Source: Melioribacteraceae bacterium
Lineage (GTDB): Bacteria > Bacteroidota > Ignavibacteria > Ignavibacteriales > Melioribacteraceae
DNA length: 64,000 bases
Direction of reading: 5' to 3'
Assembly: GCA_030584085.1 (NCBI GenBank)
Contig: CP129490.1
Location: forward strand, 2,823,511-2,887,510
Below are positions 7,972 to 17,170 of the stretch, piece after piece. Each line of letters begins with the position of its first letter. The stretch's first letter is position 1. The translations under genes and the position numbers were made by a program. The notes beneath the pieces were generated by a model. That model did no database searches and was not told where the DNA came from. It was given only the letters and a program-made list of their open reading frames with translations.

Positions 7972-10107
7972 TTATTTTACAATTTTGTTGTTTTCAATTT
8001 CTTTAACCAAACGATCAGCTTTGTAAATATAACGAAGTGCTTGAACAATACCTTCAGCAGCAACAGTAATTGATCGATTTGATTCCGGCATAAAAATAAA
8101 ATTACCAATAATTGATTCAATGTTTCCGTCAAACGCGACACCTACAAACTCACCGGCTCTGTTAACAATGGGACTACCACTTTGTCCACCGATAACATCG
8201 ATATCAGTAATAAAATTTACCGGAGTTGAAAGATTAAAATCATCCGGATAATTAACCCATCTTTCAGGTAAATCCCATGGAAACTTCTTATTGTGTGAAT
8301 AATATCTATCAAACAGACCATAAAAAGTTGTATGGTAAGGAGCAATAGTTCCGTTATATTCAACTTGTTTAACTTGTCCGTCGCCTATTCTCATTGATCT
8401 ATTTGCATCGGGCGGAATTGAAGTTCCGTAAACGCTGAACATAACCTCACCAAGAGTTTGGCTTAATACTTTTTCGGCTTCATTAATCTGATCATATTTT
8501 GCTTGAAGTTCTTTTAGTTCATCGGATGTACCGAGTATAAATTGAATGAAAACATCTTCACTTTCAAGAATTGCTTCATGTCCTTTAATTGCAATTTCTT
8601 TAATTGATTCGGCACTGGTTAAAACAGAGTTACTTTTAGCATATTCAACAGCTTCATAACCTGATTTATTGTCACTTAATAATTTTACCATTGGATCGTC
8701 ATTGCCTAGATTTAATCTGATATAATCAAGTTGTACTTTTAATTTTGCGTCTTCAAGTGCTTGATCAAATTTTGCCGGGTAGATTGAATTAATTGTTTCT
8801 TCCAAACTTTCTTCTTTATACTTTGGATTTCTCTCTTCTTCCGGTAGCTTTAATTCATTAGCTAGTTCAATCATATCTTTGGCAATTTTAAAATATGCCG
8901 GGGCTAATCTTCCCGAGACAGTATAGGCAGAAACTTTCTCTGCATATTTTCTTGCTTCGTCTCTATTCTCTTTAATTGAGTTCCAGAGATGACCATAATT
9001 TTTTTGTAAATCAGAATCTTTTGCAATTTCTTCTTGAAGCTTTTTATCGAATGCTTCTTTTCTAGCAATGAGATAAGGATCATTTAATCCTTTTACAATA
9101 TTTCTTGCAACTTTTTCAGAATTGCCGACCATACTCAACATACCCGCAAACTCGTCTTGACGTTCAGGATATTTATCTAATAACGAATAAATCTCGTCCA
9201 ACATAGATGTCATTAAAAACGAATAATTTCTATAAGTTATATCACGATAATATCTTAATTGATCAGCTGTTTTTAATCTGTTTGTTGAACCCGGACTGCC
9301 TATAATAAATAATAGTTCATCCAATTCAACGCCTGATGTATTCCAGTTATAATAGTTTTCAGTTTTTAAAGGTTTATCGTCTTCGTCATAAATTCTAAAA
9401 AATGCATAATCAAGATTATAACGTGGATAAGTAAAATTATCCGGATCACCGCCATACATTCCTACCCAATCTTCACCGATAAACACCAGTTTTACTTTAT
9501 CGTATCTTTTATAACCGTGAAGCGCATACTTCCCGCCGTTGTAATATGAAACTACTTCACATTTTAATCCGGTTTCTTCATTGTACATGTTTTCAATTTC
9601 TTTAATTTTCTCGTCTCTTGCTTTAATTTTATTTTCATCTCCGTCGGCTTCATGAATTGCATCCAAAATTTGATCAGTTACGTCTCTAATTAATTTTAAT
9701 TGATCTGCGTACATATTCGGAACCAAACGTTCTTCATCCAAAGATTCAGCGTAAAATCCATCGCGATAAAAATCTTCACTTTCCTCTTCAACTGCATCTC
9801 TATGCCAAGTTGAACAATGGTGATTTGTTACAATTAATCCATCTTCCGAAACGAATGAAGCAGTACAGCCGGGAATTCTTAGTGTTGCTAATTGAACATG
9901 TTTTATCCATTCTTCGGTCGCATCAAAATCATAGGTAGTTTTCCAATATTCATACGGTGGATAATCGAAAGTCCACATTTTACCTGTATCAAAACGTTTA
10001 GCTTTAACCGTGTCGGGGTTAAATACGGATTGGGCAAAACTACTGCTTGCTAAAAAAAGCAATATAAATATTGTCGAAAAAAGAGACTTAAATTTTACGG
10101 AATTCAT
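7972..10107 (-). CDS. S46 family dipeptidyl-peptidase (DPP7-like), first of a tandem pair
   Basis: A 711-residue protein with a signal peptide (FSTIFILLFLASSSFAQS) and all S46 landmarks: MWTFDYPP, FVSEDGLIVTNHHCS with the catalytic His, and GGQSGSPIV with the catalytic Ser, then VAFDGNIES. The Gly in FDGN again suggests DPP7-like hydrophobic P1 specificity. The start has an AAAGGATG ribosome site. It shares the whole layout with the following gene, and the pair probably arose by tandem duplication. The long alpha-helical middle region (about 270-560) is the cap that blocks longer substrates in this family. It probably acts in the periplasm in peptide scavenging. Confidence 0.93.
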   Translation of the reverse strand: MNSVKFKSLFSTIFILLFLASSSFAQSVFNPDTVKAKRFDTGKMWTFDYPPYEYWKTTYDFDATEEWIKHVQLATLRIPGCTASFVSEDGLIVTNHHCSTWHRDAVEEESEDFYRDGFYAESLDEERLVPNMYADQLKLIRDVTDQILDAIHEADGDENKIKARDEKIKEIENMYNEETGLKCEVVSYYNGGKYALHGYKRYDKVKLVFIGEDWVGMYGGDPDNFTYPRYNLDYAFFRIYDEDDKPLKTENYYNWNTSGVELDELLFIIGSPGSTNRLKTADQLRYYRDITYRNYSFLMTSMLDEIYSLLDKYPERQDEFAGMLSMVGNSEKVARNIVKGLNDPYLIARKEAFDKKLQEEIAKDSDLQKNYGHLWNSIKENRDEARKYAEKVSAYTVSGRLAPAYFKIAKDMIELANELKLPEEERNPKYKEESLEETINSIYPAKFDQALEDAKLKVQLDYIRLNLGNDDPMVKLLSDNKSGYEAVEYAKSNSVLTSAESIKEIAIKGHEAILESEDVFIQFILGTSDELKELQAKYDQINEAEKVLSQTLGEVMFSVYGTSIPPDANRSMRIGDGQVKQVEYNGTIAPYHTTFYGLFDRYYSHNKKFPWDLPERWVNYPDDFNLSTPVNFITDIDVIGGQSGSPIVNRAGEFVGVAFDGNIESIIGNFIFMPESNRSITVAAEGIVQALRYIYKADRLVKEIENNKIVK

Positions 10108-10230
10108 TATAAATCATCCTTTATTTGTGTATATGTTTAGTATTAATTAGACGTAATTGTCGTTTGAAAGTTATAAAGATTTTATCAGATATGAAATCAG
10201 TTTTGGCGTGAAAAGGTTCAATTTTGGTTA

Positions 10231-10257
10231 AAAAATAACCCGGAATTAATCCGGGTT
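10231..10257 (-). terminator. Intrinsic terminator of the zinc-ribbon ORF
   Basis: AACCCGGA and TCCGGGTT pair around a 5-base loop. On the minus strand the stem is followed by a TATTTTTT run, just after the stop codon at 10263. This supports a real minus-strand transcription unit upstream. Confidence 0.75.
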
Positions 10258-10262
10258 AAATT

Positions 10263-10616
10263 TTACATAAAAGCGTCCGGGAAGTACGAAGCGGTTATAT
10301 CTTTTTGATCTTCTTTAGAACCATGGCAGCGCGAACATCTTTCGATTGTGAAAACCACAGGCTCTTCGCTTGGTTCTGCTTCAATAAAATCTACTATCGA
10401 TTCACAATGCAGACATTGAACAATGTGATGTGTCTCCATTTTTGATCTGCATTCAGGACAAAGTAGATTATCCTCTCCCCCAACAATAAACTCATCGCAG
10501 TTATAAATTAATCCACATTTTCTGTTTGAACAAACTGCGAATTTTTTTGAAGAATTGTAGAAATGAGTTATAAGCCCCTCCGAAGTTTTGATGTCTAAAA
10601 ATAATTTACTGTTTAT
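10263..10616 (-). CDS. Cysteine-rich zinc-ribbon protein, start codon unclear
   Basis: An open minus-strand frame of about 117 codons. It reads SKKFAVCSNRKCGLIYNC, then LLCPECRSKM, IVQCLHCESIVDFI and IERCSRCHGSKEDQK, ending in SYFPDAFM. Four paired-cysteine knuckles indicate two zinc ribbons or a similar metal site. There is no ATG, GTG or TTG between the upstream stop at 10617-10619 and the Cys region. The first ATG (SKMETHH) would leave only 58 residues and discard half the cysteines. An ATA or ATT start, a decayed start, or a base error would explain this. An intrinsic terminator follows the stop. I do not recognise a named family. Confidence 0.55.
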   Translation of the reverse strand: MNSKLFLDIKTSEGLITHFYNSSKKFAVCSNRKCGLIYNCDEFIVGGEDNLLCPECRSKMETHHIVQCLHCESIVDFIEAEPSEEPVVFTIERCSRCHGSKEDQKDITASYFPDAFM

Positions 10617-10726
10617 CTAAATGCTATGCAAAAAATTGGTTATGCTTATTTTTCGGACTGTTTCTAATTTGAACTGCATTGAGTATCTTACTTTTTCAAA
10701 ATTTTGCAAATAGTTAAGGACATACA

Positions 10727-12073
10727 ATGGATAAGATAGCATCATTCAAAGCTTATGATATTCGTGGAAAAGTGCCCGGTGATCTGAATACCGATCTAGC
10801 ATATAAAGTTGGGAAAGCTGTTGTGAAGTATTTGGATGCCAAAAAGATTTTAATAGGCAGAGATGTAAGGAAATCCTCCCCCGAATTAGCCGAAGCTTTA
10901 AAGAGAGGAATTACTGAAAACGGTGCCGATGTTTATGATTTAGGTTTGTGTGGAACTGAAATGATCTACTTTGGAACACCACATTTAGATGCAGATGCCG
11001 GTGTTATGATTACCGCGTCACATAATCCACCTGAATACAACGGACTCAAATTTGTTAAAAAAGGTTCGGTACCGATGGGCTATGATTCCGGTTTGAGTGA
11101 TGTGGAGAGAATGGTTCTTAAAGGCAATTATGAAATTGATGGCGCAATAAAAGGAAAAGTTAAACAGATAGATTTGATGAAAGAGTTCATCGATAATTTA
11201 AGACAGTTCTATGATCCACAAAAAATTAACCCATACAAAGTTATTGTAAATGGCGGTAACGGTTGCATTGGTCCGGCTTTAGATGCTCTTGAACCACTGA
11301 TTCCGATAAAAATGATAAAGGTTTTTCATGAACCGGATTCAAATTTTCCAAACGGTGTTCCTAATCCATTATTGCCGGAAAACCGTCAACCAACAATCGA
11401 TGCATTGAAAGAACACAAAGCCGATCTTGGTGTTGCATGGGACGGCGATTATGACAGATGTTTCTTCTTTGATGAAAGAGGAAATTTTATAGAAGGCTAT
11501 TACATAGTCGGTATTCTTGCAAAATCAATCTTAAAGAAAGATCCCGGTGAAAAAATCGTACATGATCCAAGATTAACTTGGAATACAATCAAAGTAGTTG
11601 AAGCCGCTGGTGGTGAAGCTGTTGTCTCTAAAAGTGGTCATGCATATATAAAAGAAAAAATGCGCGAAGTAAATTCTATTTATGGCGGTGAAATGTCGGC
11701 GCATCATTACTTTCGAGATAATTATTATTCGGATAGCGGAATAATTCCCTTCTTATTAATTCTTCAATTGATGTCGGAAGAAAACAAAACTCTCGGTCAA
11801 TTGGTTGAAGAAATGGTTGCTGCTTATCCTTGTTCGGGAGAGATAAATACAAAATTGGATGACCCGGCAAAAAAATTAGAAGAAATCAAAACAAAATATT
11901 CCGATGGAAAAATGGATTTTCTTGACGGAGTTAGCGTTGAATATGATGATTGGCGTTTCAATGTAAGAATGAGTAATACAGAACCGTTAATAAGACTAAA
12001 TGTAGAATCCAAAGGTAATTATAAATTGATGGAAGAAAAAACAGAGGAATTGCTCAATCTAATTCGTTCGTAA
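10727..12073 (+). CDS. manB: Phosphomannomutase/phosphoglucomutase
   Basis: A 448-residue alpha-D-phosphohexomutase. The phosphoserine loop TASHNPPEYNG has the active Ser near residue 98. The Mg-binding loop is DGDYDRC near 240, the sugar-binding loop is GGEMSAHH, and the C-terminal phosphate-binding loop is RMSNTEPLIRLN. The enzyme interconverts mannose-6-P and mannose-1-P (and perhaps glucose phosphates), feeding GDP-mannose and surface polysaccharides. Length and motifs match CpsG/ManB/AlgC. Whether mannose or glucose is preferred cannot be told here. It is transcribed alone and divergently from the zinc-ribbon ORF. Confidence 0.92.
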   Translation: MDKIASFKAYDIRGKVPGDLNTDLAYKVGKAVVKYLDAKKILIGRDVRKSSPELAEALKRGITENGADVYDLGLCGTEMIYFGTPHLDADAGVMITASHNPPEYNGLKFVKKGSVPMGYDSGLSDVERMVLKGNYEIDGAIKGKVKQIDLMKEFIDNLRQFYDPQKINPYKVIVNGGNGCIGPALDALEPLIPIKMIKVFHEPDSNFPNGVPNPLLPENRQPTIDALKEHKADLGVAWDGDYDRCFFFDERGNFIEGYYIVGILAKSILKKDPGEKIVHDPRLTWNTIKVVEAAGGEAVVSKSGHAYIKEKMREVNSIYGGEMSAHHYFRDNYYSDSGIIPFLLILQLMSEENKTLGQLVEEMVAAYPCSGEINTKLDDPAKKLEEIKTKYSDGKMDFLDGVSVEYDDWRFNVRMSNTEPLIRLNVESKGNYKLMEEKTEELLNLIRS

Positions 12074-12182
12074 ATGATAATTTTCAATTTATCTTTTTAC
12101 GGAAAATGTTATATTGATAATTAGTTTGTTGAAACAAAGAAACAAATTCAGCGTCTAAAGTAGAAAATTTCTAGGAGGAAAA

Positions 12183-12401
12183 ATGGGCGACGCAAAAGAA
12201 AAAGCAATTGATGTCGATCGTTTATTAAAAAATAAACTGAAATCCGTGAGCGTAGATGCTCTCGAAAAAGGGATTGGTAAAGTAGTTAGCGATTTGGTAG
12301 GTGAAGATTATAAATGTACAATCGGAGATGTAAAATATACATTGTTCAGCGGAGCCGATTTTCACATAAAAGTCGAAATCACATATAATCCCGAAGATTA
12401 A
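12183..12401 (+). CDS. Conserved-looking hypothetical protein, 72 aa
   Basis: A 72-residue soluble protein with a very strong ribosome site (CTAGGAGG, 5 bases before the ATG) and an intrinsic terminator just after it, so it is very likely expressed. The N-terminal half is charged and helical (KEKAIDVDRLLKNKLKSVSV). The C-terminal half looks like beta strands (CTIGDVKYTLFSGADFHIKV). No cysteine pair, signal peptide or membrane segment is present. I do not recognise a family. Confidence 0.7.
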   Translation: MGDAKEKAIDVDRLLKNKLKSVSVDALEKGIGKVVSDLVGEDYKCTIGDVKYTLFSGADFHIKVEITYNPED

Positions 12402-12423
12402 TTCAAAGTTTTCGATTCTCATA

Positions 12424-12457
12424 AAGCGAAGCAATTTTTAATTGTTTCGCTTTTTTC
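12424..12457 (+). terminator. Intrinsic terminator after the 72-aa gene
   Basis: AAGCGAAGCAATT pairs with AATTGTTTCGCTT (one G-T wobble) around three T bases, then a run of T follows. It sits 23 bases after the stop codon. Confidence 0.8.
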
Positions 12458-12526
12458 TTATCACCGCTAATAAATTTTTTTATTCTCTTTCATTTCTTAT
12501 TTTCACACTTCACAATTTATTGATTA

Positions 12527-13450
12527 ATGACAATTGCACTTGACATACTTATAATTATCGTCTGCATTTTTGCCTTATGGGGTGGAGCTGTTTGGGTTGT
12601 TGAATCAGCTTCTCACATCGCAAAAAAAATCGGTCTCTCCGAATTAGTAATCGGATTAACGGTTGTTGCCATAGCAACATCGGCACCGGAATTTGCAGTT
12701 ACAGTTTATGCCGCATTAACTGACCAGTCAGCTATATCGGTAGGTAATGTTGTCGGGTCGAACATTTTTAATCTCGGAATTATTCTAGGTCTTGTAGCAC
12801 TTTATTCATCTCTAAAAACAACACGAGCATTGCTTTATCGCGATTCAATGCTTCTATTTTTCACGGGTATTTTGCTTTTAATATTTTATTCTGATTTAAG
12901 ATTAGTATGGTATGAAGGATTAATACTCGCCTCCATATTAGTGATTTACATCATCATTTTAGTAAGACAAAAACAACCAATTGAAGAAGAAGTACCCGAA
13001 GGTGAATTTAAGTTAATTGACATCCCAAAATTATTGATTGGAATTGTTTTAATAGTTGGGGGTGCTCACTTTTTGGTTGGATCAGCTAGTAGTATAGCTA
13101 GAATTTTTGGAGTTTCTGAATGGATGATTGGTATTACAATTGTTGCAGCCGGAACTTCAGCGCCCGAACTCGCAACATCTGTGGTTGCAATTATTAAAGG
13201 AAAACATGGGATCTCTGCCGGAAATTTAATAGGAAGTGATTTATTTAACTTACTTGGTGTGCTAGGCGTAGCTTCAATGCTAAAACCGCTTTCAATTACC
13301 TCATCAGAATATACAAGTTTGATTCTACTCGTCGTTACTTTGCTAGTTATTATGATTATGATCAGAACGGGATGGAAAATTTCTAAAGTTGAAGGAGCTA
13401 TTTTAATCGGAATTGCTTTATTCCGTTGGTCGTTTGATTTTATTTTTTAG
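12527..13450 (+). CDS. Calcium/sodium antiporter (YrbG/CaxA-type, CaCA superfamily)
   Basis: A 307-residue integral membrane protein with about ten helices and the two inverted alpha-repeats of K-dependent Na/Ca exchangers. The first reads TVVAIATSAPEFAVT with VGNVVGSNIFNLGIILG; the second reads TIVAAGTSAPELATS with AGNLIGSDLFNLLGVLG. Conserved acidic residues in the SAPE motifs bind Ca2+. It probably exports Ca2+ across the inner membrane. Its 3' end overlaps the convergent aminotransferase-fold gene by 11 bases. Confidence 0.92.
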   Translation: MTIALDILIIIVCIFALWGGAVWVVESASHIAKKIGLSELVIGLTVVAIATSAPEFAVTVYAALTDQSAISVGNVVGSNIFNLGIILGLVALYSSLKTTRALLYRDSMLLFFTGILLLIFYSDLRLVWYEGLILASILVIYIIILVRQKQPIEEEVPEGEFKLIDIPKLLIGIVLIVGGAHFLVGSASSIARIFGVSEWMIGITIVAAGTSAPELATSVVAIIKGKHGISAGNLIGSDLFNLLGVLGVASMLKPLSITSSEYTSLILLVVTLLVIMIMIRTGWKISKVEGAILIGIALFRWSFDFIF

Positions 13451-14576
13451 TTAACTCTAATAGCTTTTCTACAACTATATCAATTTCTTCTTTAGTATTG
13501 TAAAAATGAGGTGAAAATCTCAGCTTACCTTCCCTCAAGGAACAATCTATTCTGTATTCCTTTAATTTATTATAGATCGATTCCGCATTCTCAATTTTTA
13601 CGGTTGTAATTCCGGCAAGTTTATTTACCGGCTCATCTCTTAAAATCGGATTTAAATTATTGATCGATAATTTTTCAATAAAGTATTTTGTGTTTTCCAA
13701 GTTAATTGCTTCAATTTTATCAATTCCGAATCCACTAAATAATTCAAGTGATTGAGCCAACGCAAAAATTCCGATAACACTGTTTGTTCCTAAATGAAAT
13801 CTCGAAGCGTTATCTTTTAGCTTAAGATTATAGTCTAACAAATTCCATTCATCATCAACAGAAAGCCAGCCGACATATTTTTGATTTATTCTCTCCATCA
13901 ATTCCGGTGTTATATAAATATATCCCAACCCCTGTAAACTCATCAACCATTTGTGAGAACCACCGGCAAGGAAATCAATATTACAATCCTCAACATTAAT
14001 TTTAATTACACCAGTTGCTTGAATTGCGTCAACACAGAAAATAACATTAGTGGATTTACAAAGTTCACCGAGTGATTTTAAATCAGCCCTGTAACCGGAT
14101 AAAAATTGAACCGCACTAATTGAAATTAATTTGGTTTTAGGAGTAATTAACTTTTCATAATCTTCTACATCAACTTTACCGTTTTTTGATTTAACAATAT
14201 CAATTTCAACACCATATTGTTTTAGGTTGAGAAACGGATATACATTTGAAGGGAACTCCAAATCATTTATAATAACCCGATCACCGGAATTCCATTTTAA
14301 TCCTTGTGCAAGAATATTCAATCCGGCAGAAACATTTTCTGTCCATGCAATTCTGTTTTTCTTTGCATTTAACAATTTGGTTAGATGTTTCTTTGCAGAC
14401 GAAGAAGCTTCCAGTAACATTCCTAAATTTTCAATTGATCCGGAACTTCTTTCTTCTAAATATTGATGCAGCTTTTCTTTGACAGGAATTGAAAGTGGTC
14501 CAATTGCAGCGTGATTGAAATAGATTCTTCCAGTCTCAATATGCGGGAAAGTTTGTCTGATTTGTTTGATTGTCAT
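13440..14576 (-). CDS. Class V aminotransferase-fold PLP enzyme
   Basis: A 378-residue protein of the cysteine-desulfurase-like fold. It starts with RQTFPHIETGRIYFNHAAIG, has the TENVSAGLNILAQGL phosphate-binding region and CVDAIQATG for the cofactor Asp. It carries the Schiff-base lysine in AGGSHKWLMSLQGLGY (near residue 208). No catalytic cysteine loop typical of IscS is obvious, so it is better called a class V PLP enzyme of unknown substrate. Isopenicillin-N-epimerase-like and kynureninase-like enzymes share this pattern. Expression is probably monocistronic, as a strong terminator separates it from pepF upstream. Confidence 0.85.
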   Translation of the reverse strand: MTIKQIRQTFPHIETGRIYFNHAAIGPLSIPVKEKLHQYLEERSSGSIENLGMLLEASSSAKKHLTKLLNAKKNRIAWTENVSAGLNILAQGLKWNSGDRVIINDLEFPSNVYPFLNLKQYGVEIDIVKSKNGKVDVEDYEKLITPKTKLISISAVQFLSGYRADLKSLGELCKSTNVIFCVDAIQATGVIKINVEDCNIDFLAGGSHKWLMSLQGLGYIYITPELMERINQKYVGWLSVDDEWNLLDYNLKLKDNASRFHLGTNSVIGIFALAQSLELFSGFGIDKIEAINLENTKYFIEKLSINNLNPILRDEPVNKLAGITTVKIENAESIYNKLKEYRIDCSLREGKLRFSPHFYNTKEEIDIVVEKLLELTKK

Positions 14577-14587
14577 AATTGTTGGAA

Positions 14588-14618
14588 AAATCCCGGGATT
14601 TTGAAAATCCCGGGATTT
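14588..14618 (-). terminator. Strong intrinsic terminator of pepF
   Basis: Two perfect 14-base arms (AAATCCCGGGATTT, each itself palindromic) flank a 3-base loop. It lies 8 bases beyond the oligoendopeptidase stop, and the minus strand continues with a T run. Confidence 0.85.
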
Positions 14619-14626
14619 AATAAATT

Positions 14627-16507
14627 TTATTTCTTATCTAATATAACTTCAATCTGATCCATTACATCATTCATTCTTTTCATTGTTAAATCGAAGGCTT
14701 CAGATGACATTGGATCTAATCCGGCTTTCTTAATTAATTCGATAGGATAATCAGAACCGCCGCCTTTTAGAATTTCATAATATTTATCAACTGCGGGTTG
14801 ACCTTCGGCTTTAACTTTTTCTGCAAAGGCAGTCGCATAAATCAACGAAGTAGAATATTGATATACATAATATGTATAATTAATAAAATGAGGAATGTAT
14901 GCCCATTCGTACTTTATATAATCATCAACAACACAAACACCTTCATCGTTTCCATAATATCTTTTTACTATATCAAAATAAATTTCGCTCATCTTCTCAC
15001 CGGTTAAAGGTTCACCGGCTTCAATTCTTTTATGAATTTCCCATTCGAATTCAGCAAATGAAGTTTGACGGAAAATAGTAGTTCTCATTAGTTCTAAATA
15101 AGATCCGAGTAGGAATAATTTTTCATCATCGGATTTTGCATTTACAACCATATAATCATTCAATAAATTTTCATTCATTGTCGAAGCAATTTCAGCAACA
15201 AATGTTGCGTAATCCGAATAAATAAACGGCTGTGTTTTGTTTGAGAAATAACTATGCATTGTGTGACCAAGTTCATGAGCCAACGTTGACAATGCATTGT
15301 AATCATCGTTCCAGTTCATTAAAATGTATGGGTGATAATCATATGCAGCACCCGATGAGTACGCACCGCTTCTCTTTCCGGTTGACGGATAATAGTCTAT
15401 CCATCTTTCGTCAAATGATTTTTTTGTAGTACTTACATATTCTTCACCAAGAGGTTTGAAAACTTCCAACAAAATGTCTTGTCCTTCATCCACACTAAAT
15501 TGCATATCAACTTCTTTTACAATTGATGTATATAAATCATAATAATGAAGTTGATCAACACCTAGCATTCTTTGTTTTAATTTTAGGAATCTATGAAGTG
15601 TCGGTAAGTTCTCATTTATTTGAGAAATCAAGGTTTCATAAACAGAGGTAGGAATGTTTGCTCTGCTTAGAGACCATTCCAATGCGGAATTATATTTTCT
15701 GTTTTTTGCATAAAACCAATCAGCGGAAACTTTTCCGGCTAAGTTCGCTCCGATTGTATTTTGGAATTTTCCGTAGTTGTTAAATACAGCTTCAAAAACT
15801 TTTGCGCGATTATCCCTATCCGGAGAAGTTCTATATCTTACGAAATCTGATGAAGACAATTCTAATTCTGTGCCGTCAGTTAAAGTAACTTTTGGTTGTG
15901 GTTTTTCTGCGTTATCAAAAATGTTATAAACATTGGAAGGATTTCCGGTTACCATTCCTGCACTTGCAAGAATTTGTTCTTGTTCTTGTGTTAATGTGTG
16001 ATCACGGAGTCTTTGAATATCTTCAATAAAAAATGCGTACTCTTTTAGTTCCGGCTTATCTTGATAAAATTTTTCAATTGTTGCCGGATCAATTTTTAAA
16101 ATTTCAGGACTGACATAAGAACTTGCTTCCGAAAATTTTGTCCCGATGTTATCCATCTGTTGCACATATTCTTGATTTGTGCTGATTCTTAAATCTTCAT
16201 CAGCAACACGGAATGCGTAATCGTATGTCAAGTAATAGTCTTTTAGACAATCAATATAAATCGTTAATGTGTTGTAAAGATTGTCAGCACTTTCTGCAAG
16301 TTTACCCTTGTTGTCATCGATTAATTCGATTTTTTTTGCGAGTTCATCCTTTGCAGCTATCCAAGCATTTACATCAGCGAATACAACGGTATTATCCCAT
16401 TTGTATTTTGCATCGATTGCATCTCGTTCAGCATTTTGCGCAAATAAATTTGTTGAAAGAAATGAGATTAAAAATAAAGCAATGATAGTTTTGGTGAGCA
16501 CTTTCAT
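14627..16507 (-). CDS. pepF: Oligoendopeptidase F family (M3B) metallopeptidase, exported
   Basis: A 626-residue thimet-like peptidase. An N-terminal signal peptide (TIIALFLISFLSTNLFAQN) makes it a periplasmic or envelope form, whereas Gram-positive PepF is cytosolic. The zinc site is LAHELGHTMH (HELGH near residues 411-415), with the third ligand Glu in FVAEIASTMNE near 439. Late Tyr/His-rich segments (HFINYTYYVYQYSTSLIYA) bind substrate in this family. It cleaves short peptides and fits the peptide-degrading set in this window. It is transcribed alone, with a strong downstream terminator. Confidence 0.93.
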   Translation of the reverse strand: MKVLTKTIIALFLISFLSTNLFAQNAERDAIDAKYKWDNTVVFADVNAWIAAKDELAKKIELIDDNKGKLAESADNLYNTLTIYIDCLKDYYLTYDYAFRVADEDLRISTNQEYVQQMDNIGTKFSEASSYVSPEILKIDPATIEKFYQDKPELKEYAFFIEDIQRLRDHTLTQEQEQILASAGMVTGNPSNVYNIFDNAEKPQPKVTLTDGTELELSSSDFVRYRTSPDRDNRAKVFEAVFNNYGKFQNTIGANLAGKVSADWFYAKNRKYNSALEWSLSRANIPTSVYETLISQINENLPTLHRFLKLKQRMLGVDQLHYYDLYTSIVKEVDMQFSVDEGQDILLEVFKPLGEEYVSTTKKSFDERWIDYYPSTGKRSGAYSSGAAYDYHPYILMNWNDDYNALSTLAHELGHTMHSYFSNKTQPFIYSDYATFVAEIASTMNENLLNDYMVVNAKSDDEKLFLLGSYLELMRTTIFRQTSFAEFEWEIHKRIEAGEPLTGEKMSEIYFDIVKRYYGNDEGVCVVDDYIKYEWAYIPHFINYTYYVYQYSTSLIYATAFAEKVKAEGQPAVDKYYEILKGGGSDYPIELIKKAGLDPMSSEAFDLTMKRMNDVMDQIEVILDKK

Positions 16508-16596
16508 ATATACCCCAATTATTAAGTCAAAAATGTCTTATAAAATTAGGCAAATTGTTTCGGAAATTCTAAAGGAAAGTTTAGGAAGTAAGTGTT

Positions 16597-16866
16597 TCAA
16601 ATTACCATAATGACTTTTGAGTCGGATTCTAGTTTTCCGAAAATAAGATTTCTTTCTTCTTCACTTTCTACTTCAACTGATAGATTAATACTCACATATT
16701 TTCCCTTCTTGCTAATGTTGGAAGCCGTAATTTCAAATTTGAATCCTTTTGCCGCATCTTCCGCTGCTTGAACTGCCTCATCGGGAGTTTTTGAAATAAT
16801 TTTATACTTCCATTCACATGGGTATTCAATTTCCGGTCTATTTTGATTTGTGTTATCTAATATCAT
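16597..16866 (-). CDS. DUF493 (YbeD-like) family protein
   Basis: An 89-residue protein with the YbeD/DUF493 pattern YPCEWKYKIISKTPDEAVQA followed by NISKKGKYVSINLSVEVESE. The fold is a small ACT-like alpha/beta domain with a presumed allosteric or regulatory role that is not established. The gene is between pepF and the divergent cytochrome gene. Confidence 0.85.
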   Translation of the reverse strand: MILDNTNQNRPEIEYPCEWKYKIISKTPDEAVQAAEDAAKGFKFEITASNISKKGKYVSINLSVEVESEEERNLIFGKLESDSKVIMVI

Positions 16867-17170
16867 TTTTTCTCTCTTTTGAATCCCTCAAAAATACTCA
16901 AAAATGCTTAACTAGACTAAATTCATTATAAATTTTATTCAGATAGTTTATCTTTTTAATTGCATCATATCAAAATCTCCCTTATCTTTTTTCTCAATTT
17001 GAAGATTGGATGAGAAAACATAGCTTCTTTAATCTGCGATACATTAGAATTGGAAAATTTTTCTCAAATGAGTGGAAACTTTTCAAAACACCAAGCGTCC
17101 GAATATGGATTCTAAAAATCCAAACGTTAATTCATCAATAAACAACCAATTTGCTGGGAGGCAAAAAAGT
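16867..17170. other. Intergenic region without recognisable gene
   Basis: AT-rich, holding the divergent promoters of the DUF493 and cytochrome genes. An in-frame GTG at 17072 extends the cytochrome frame, but I take the ATG at 17171. I see no hairpin or repeat of note. Confidence 0.5.
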
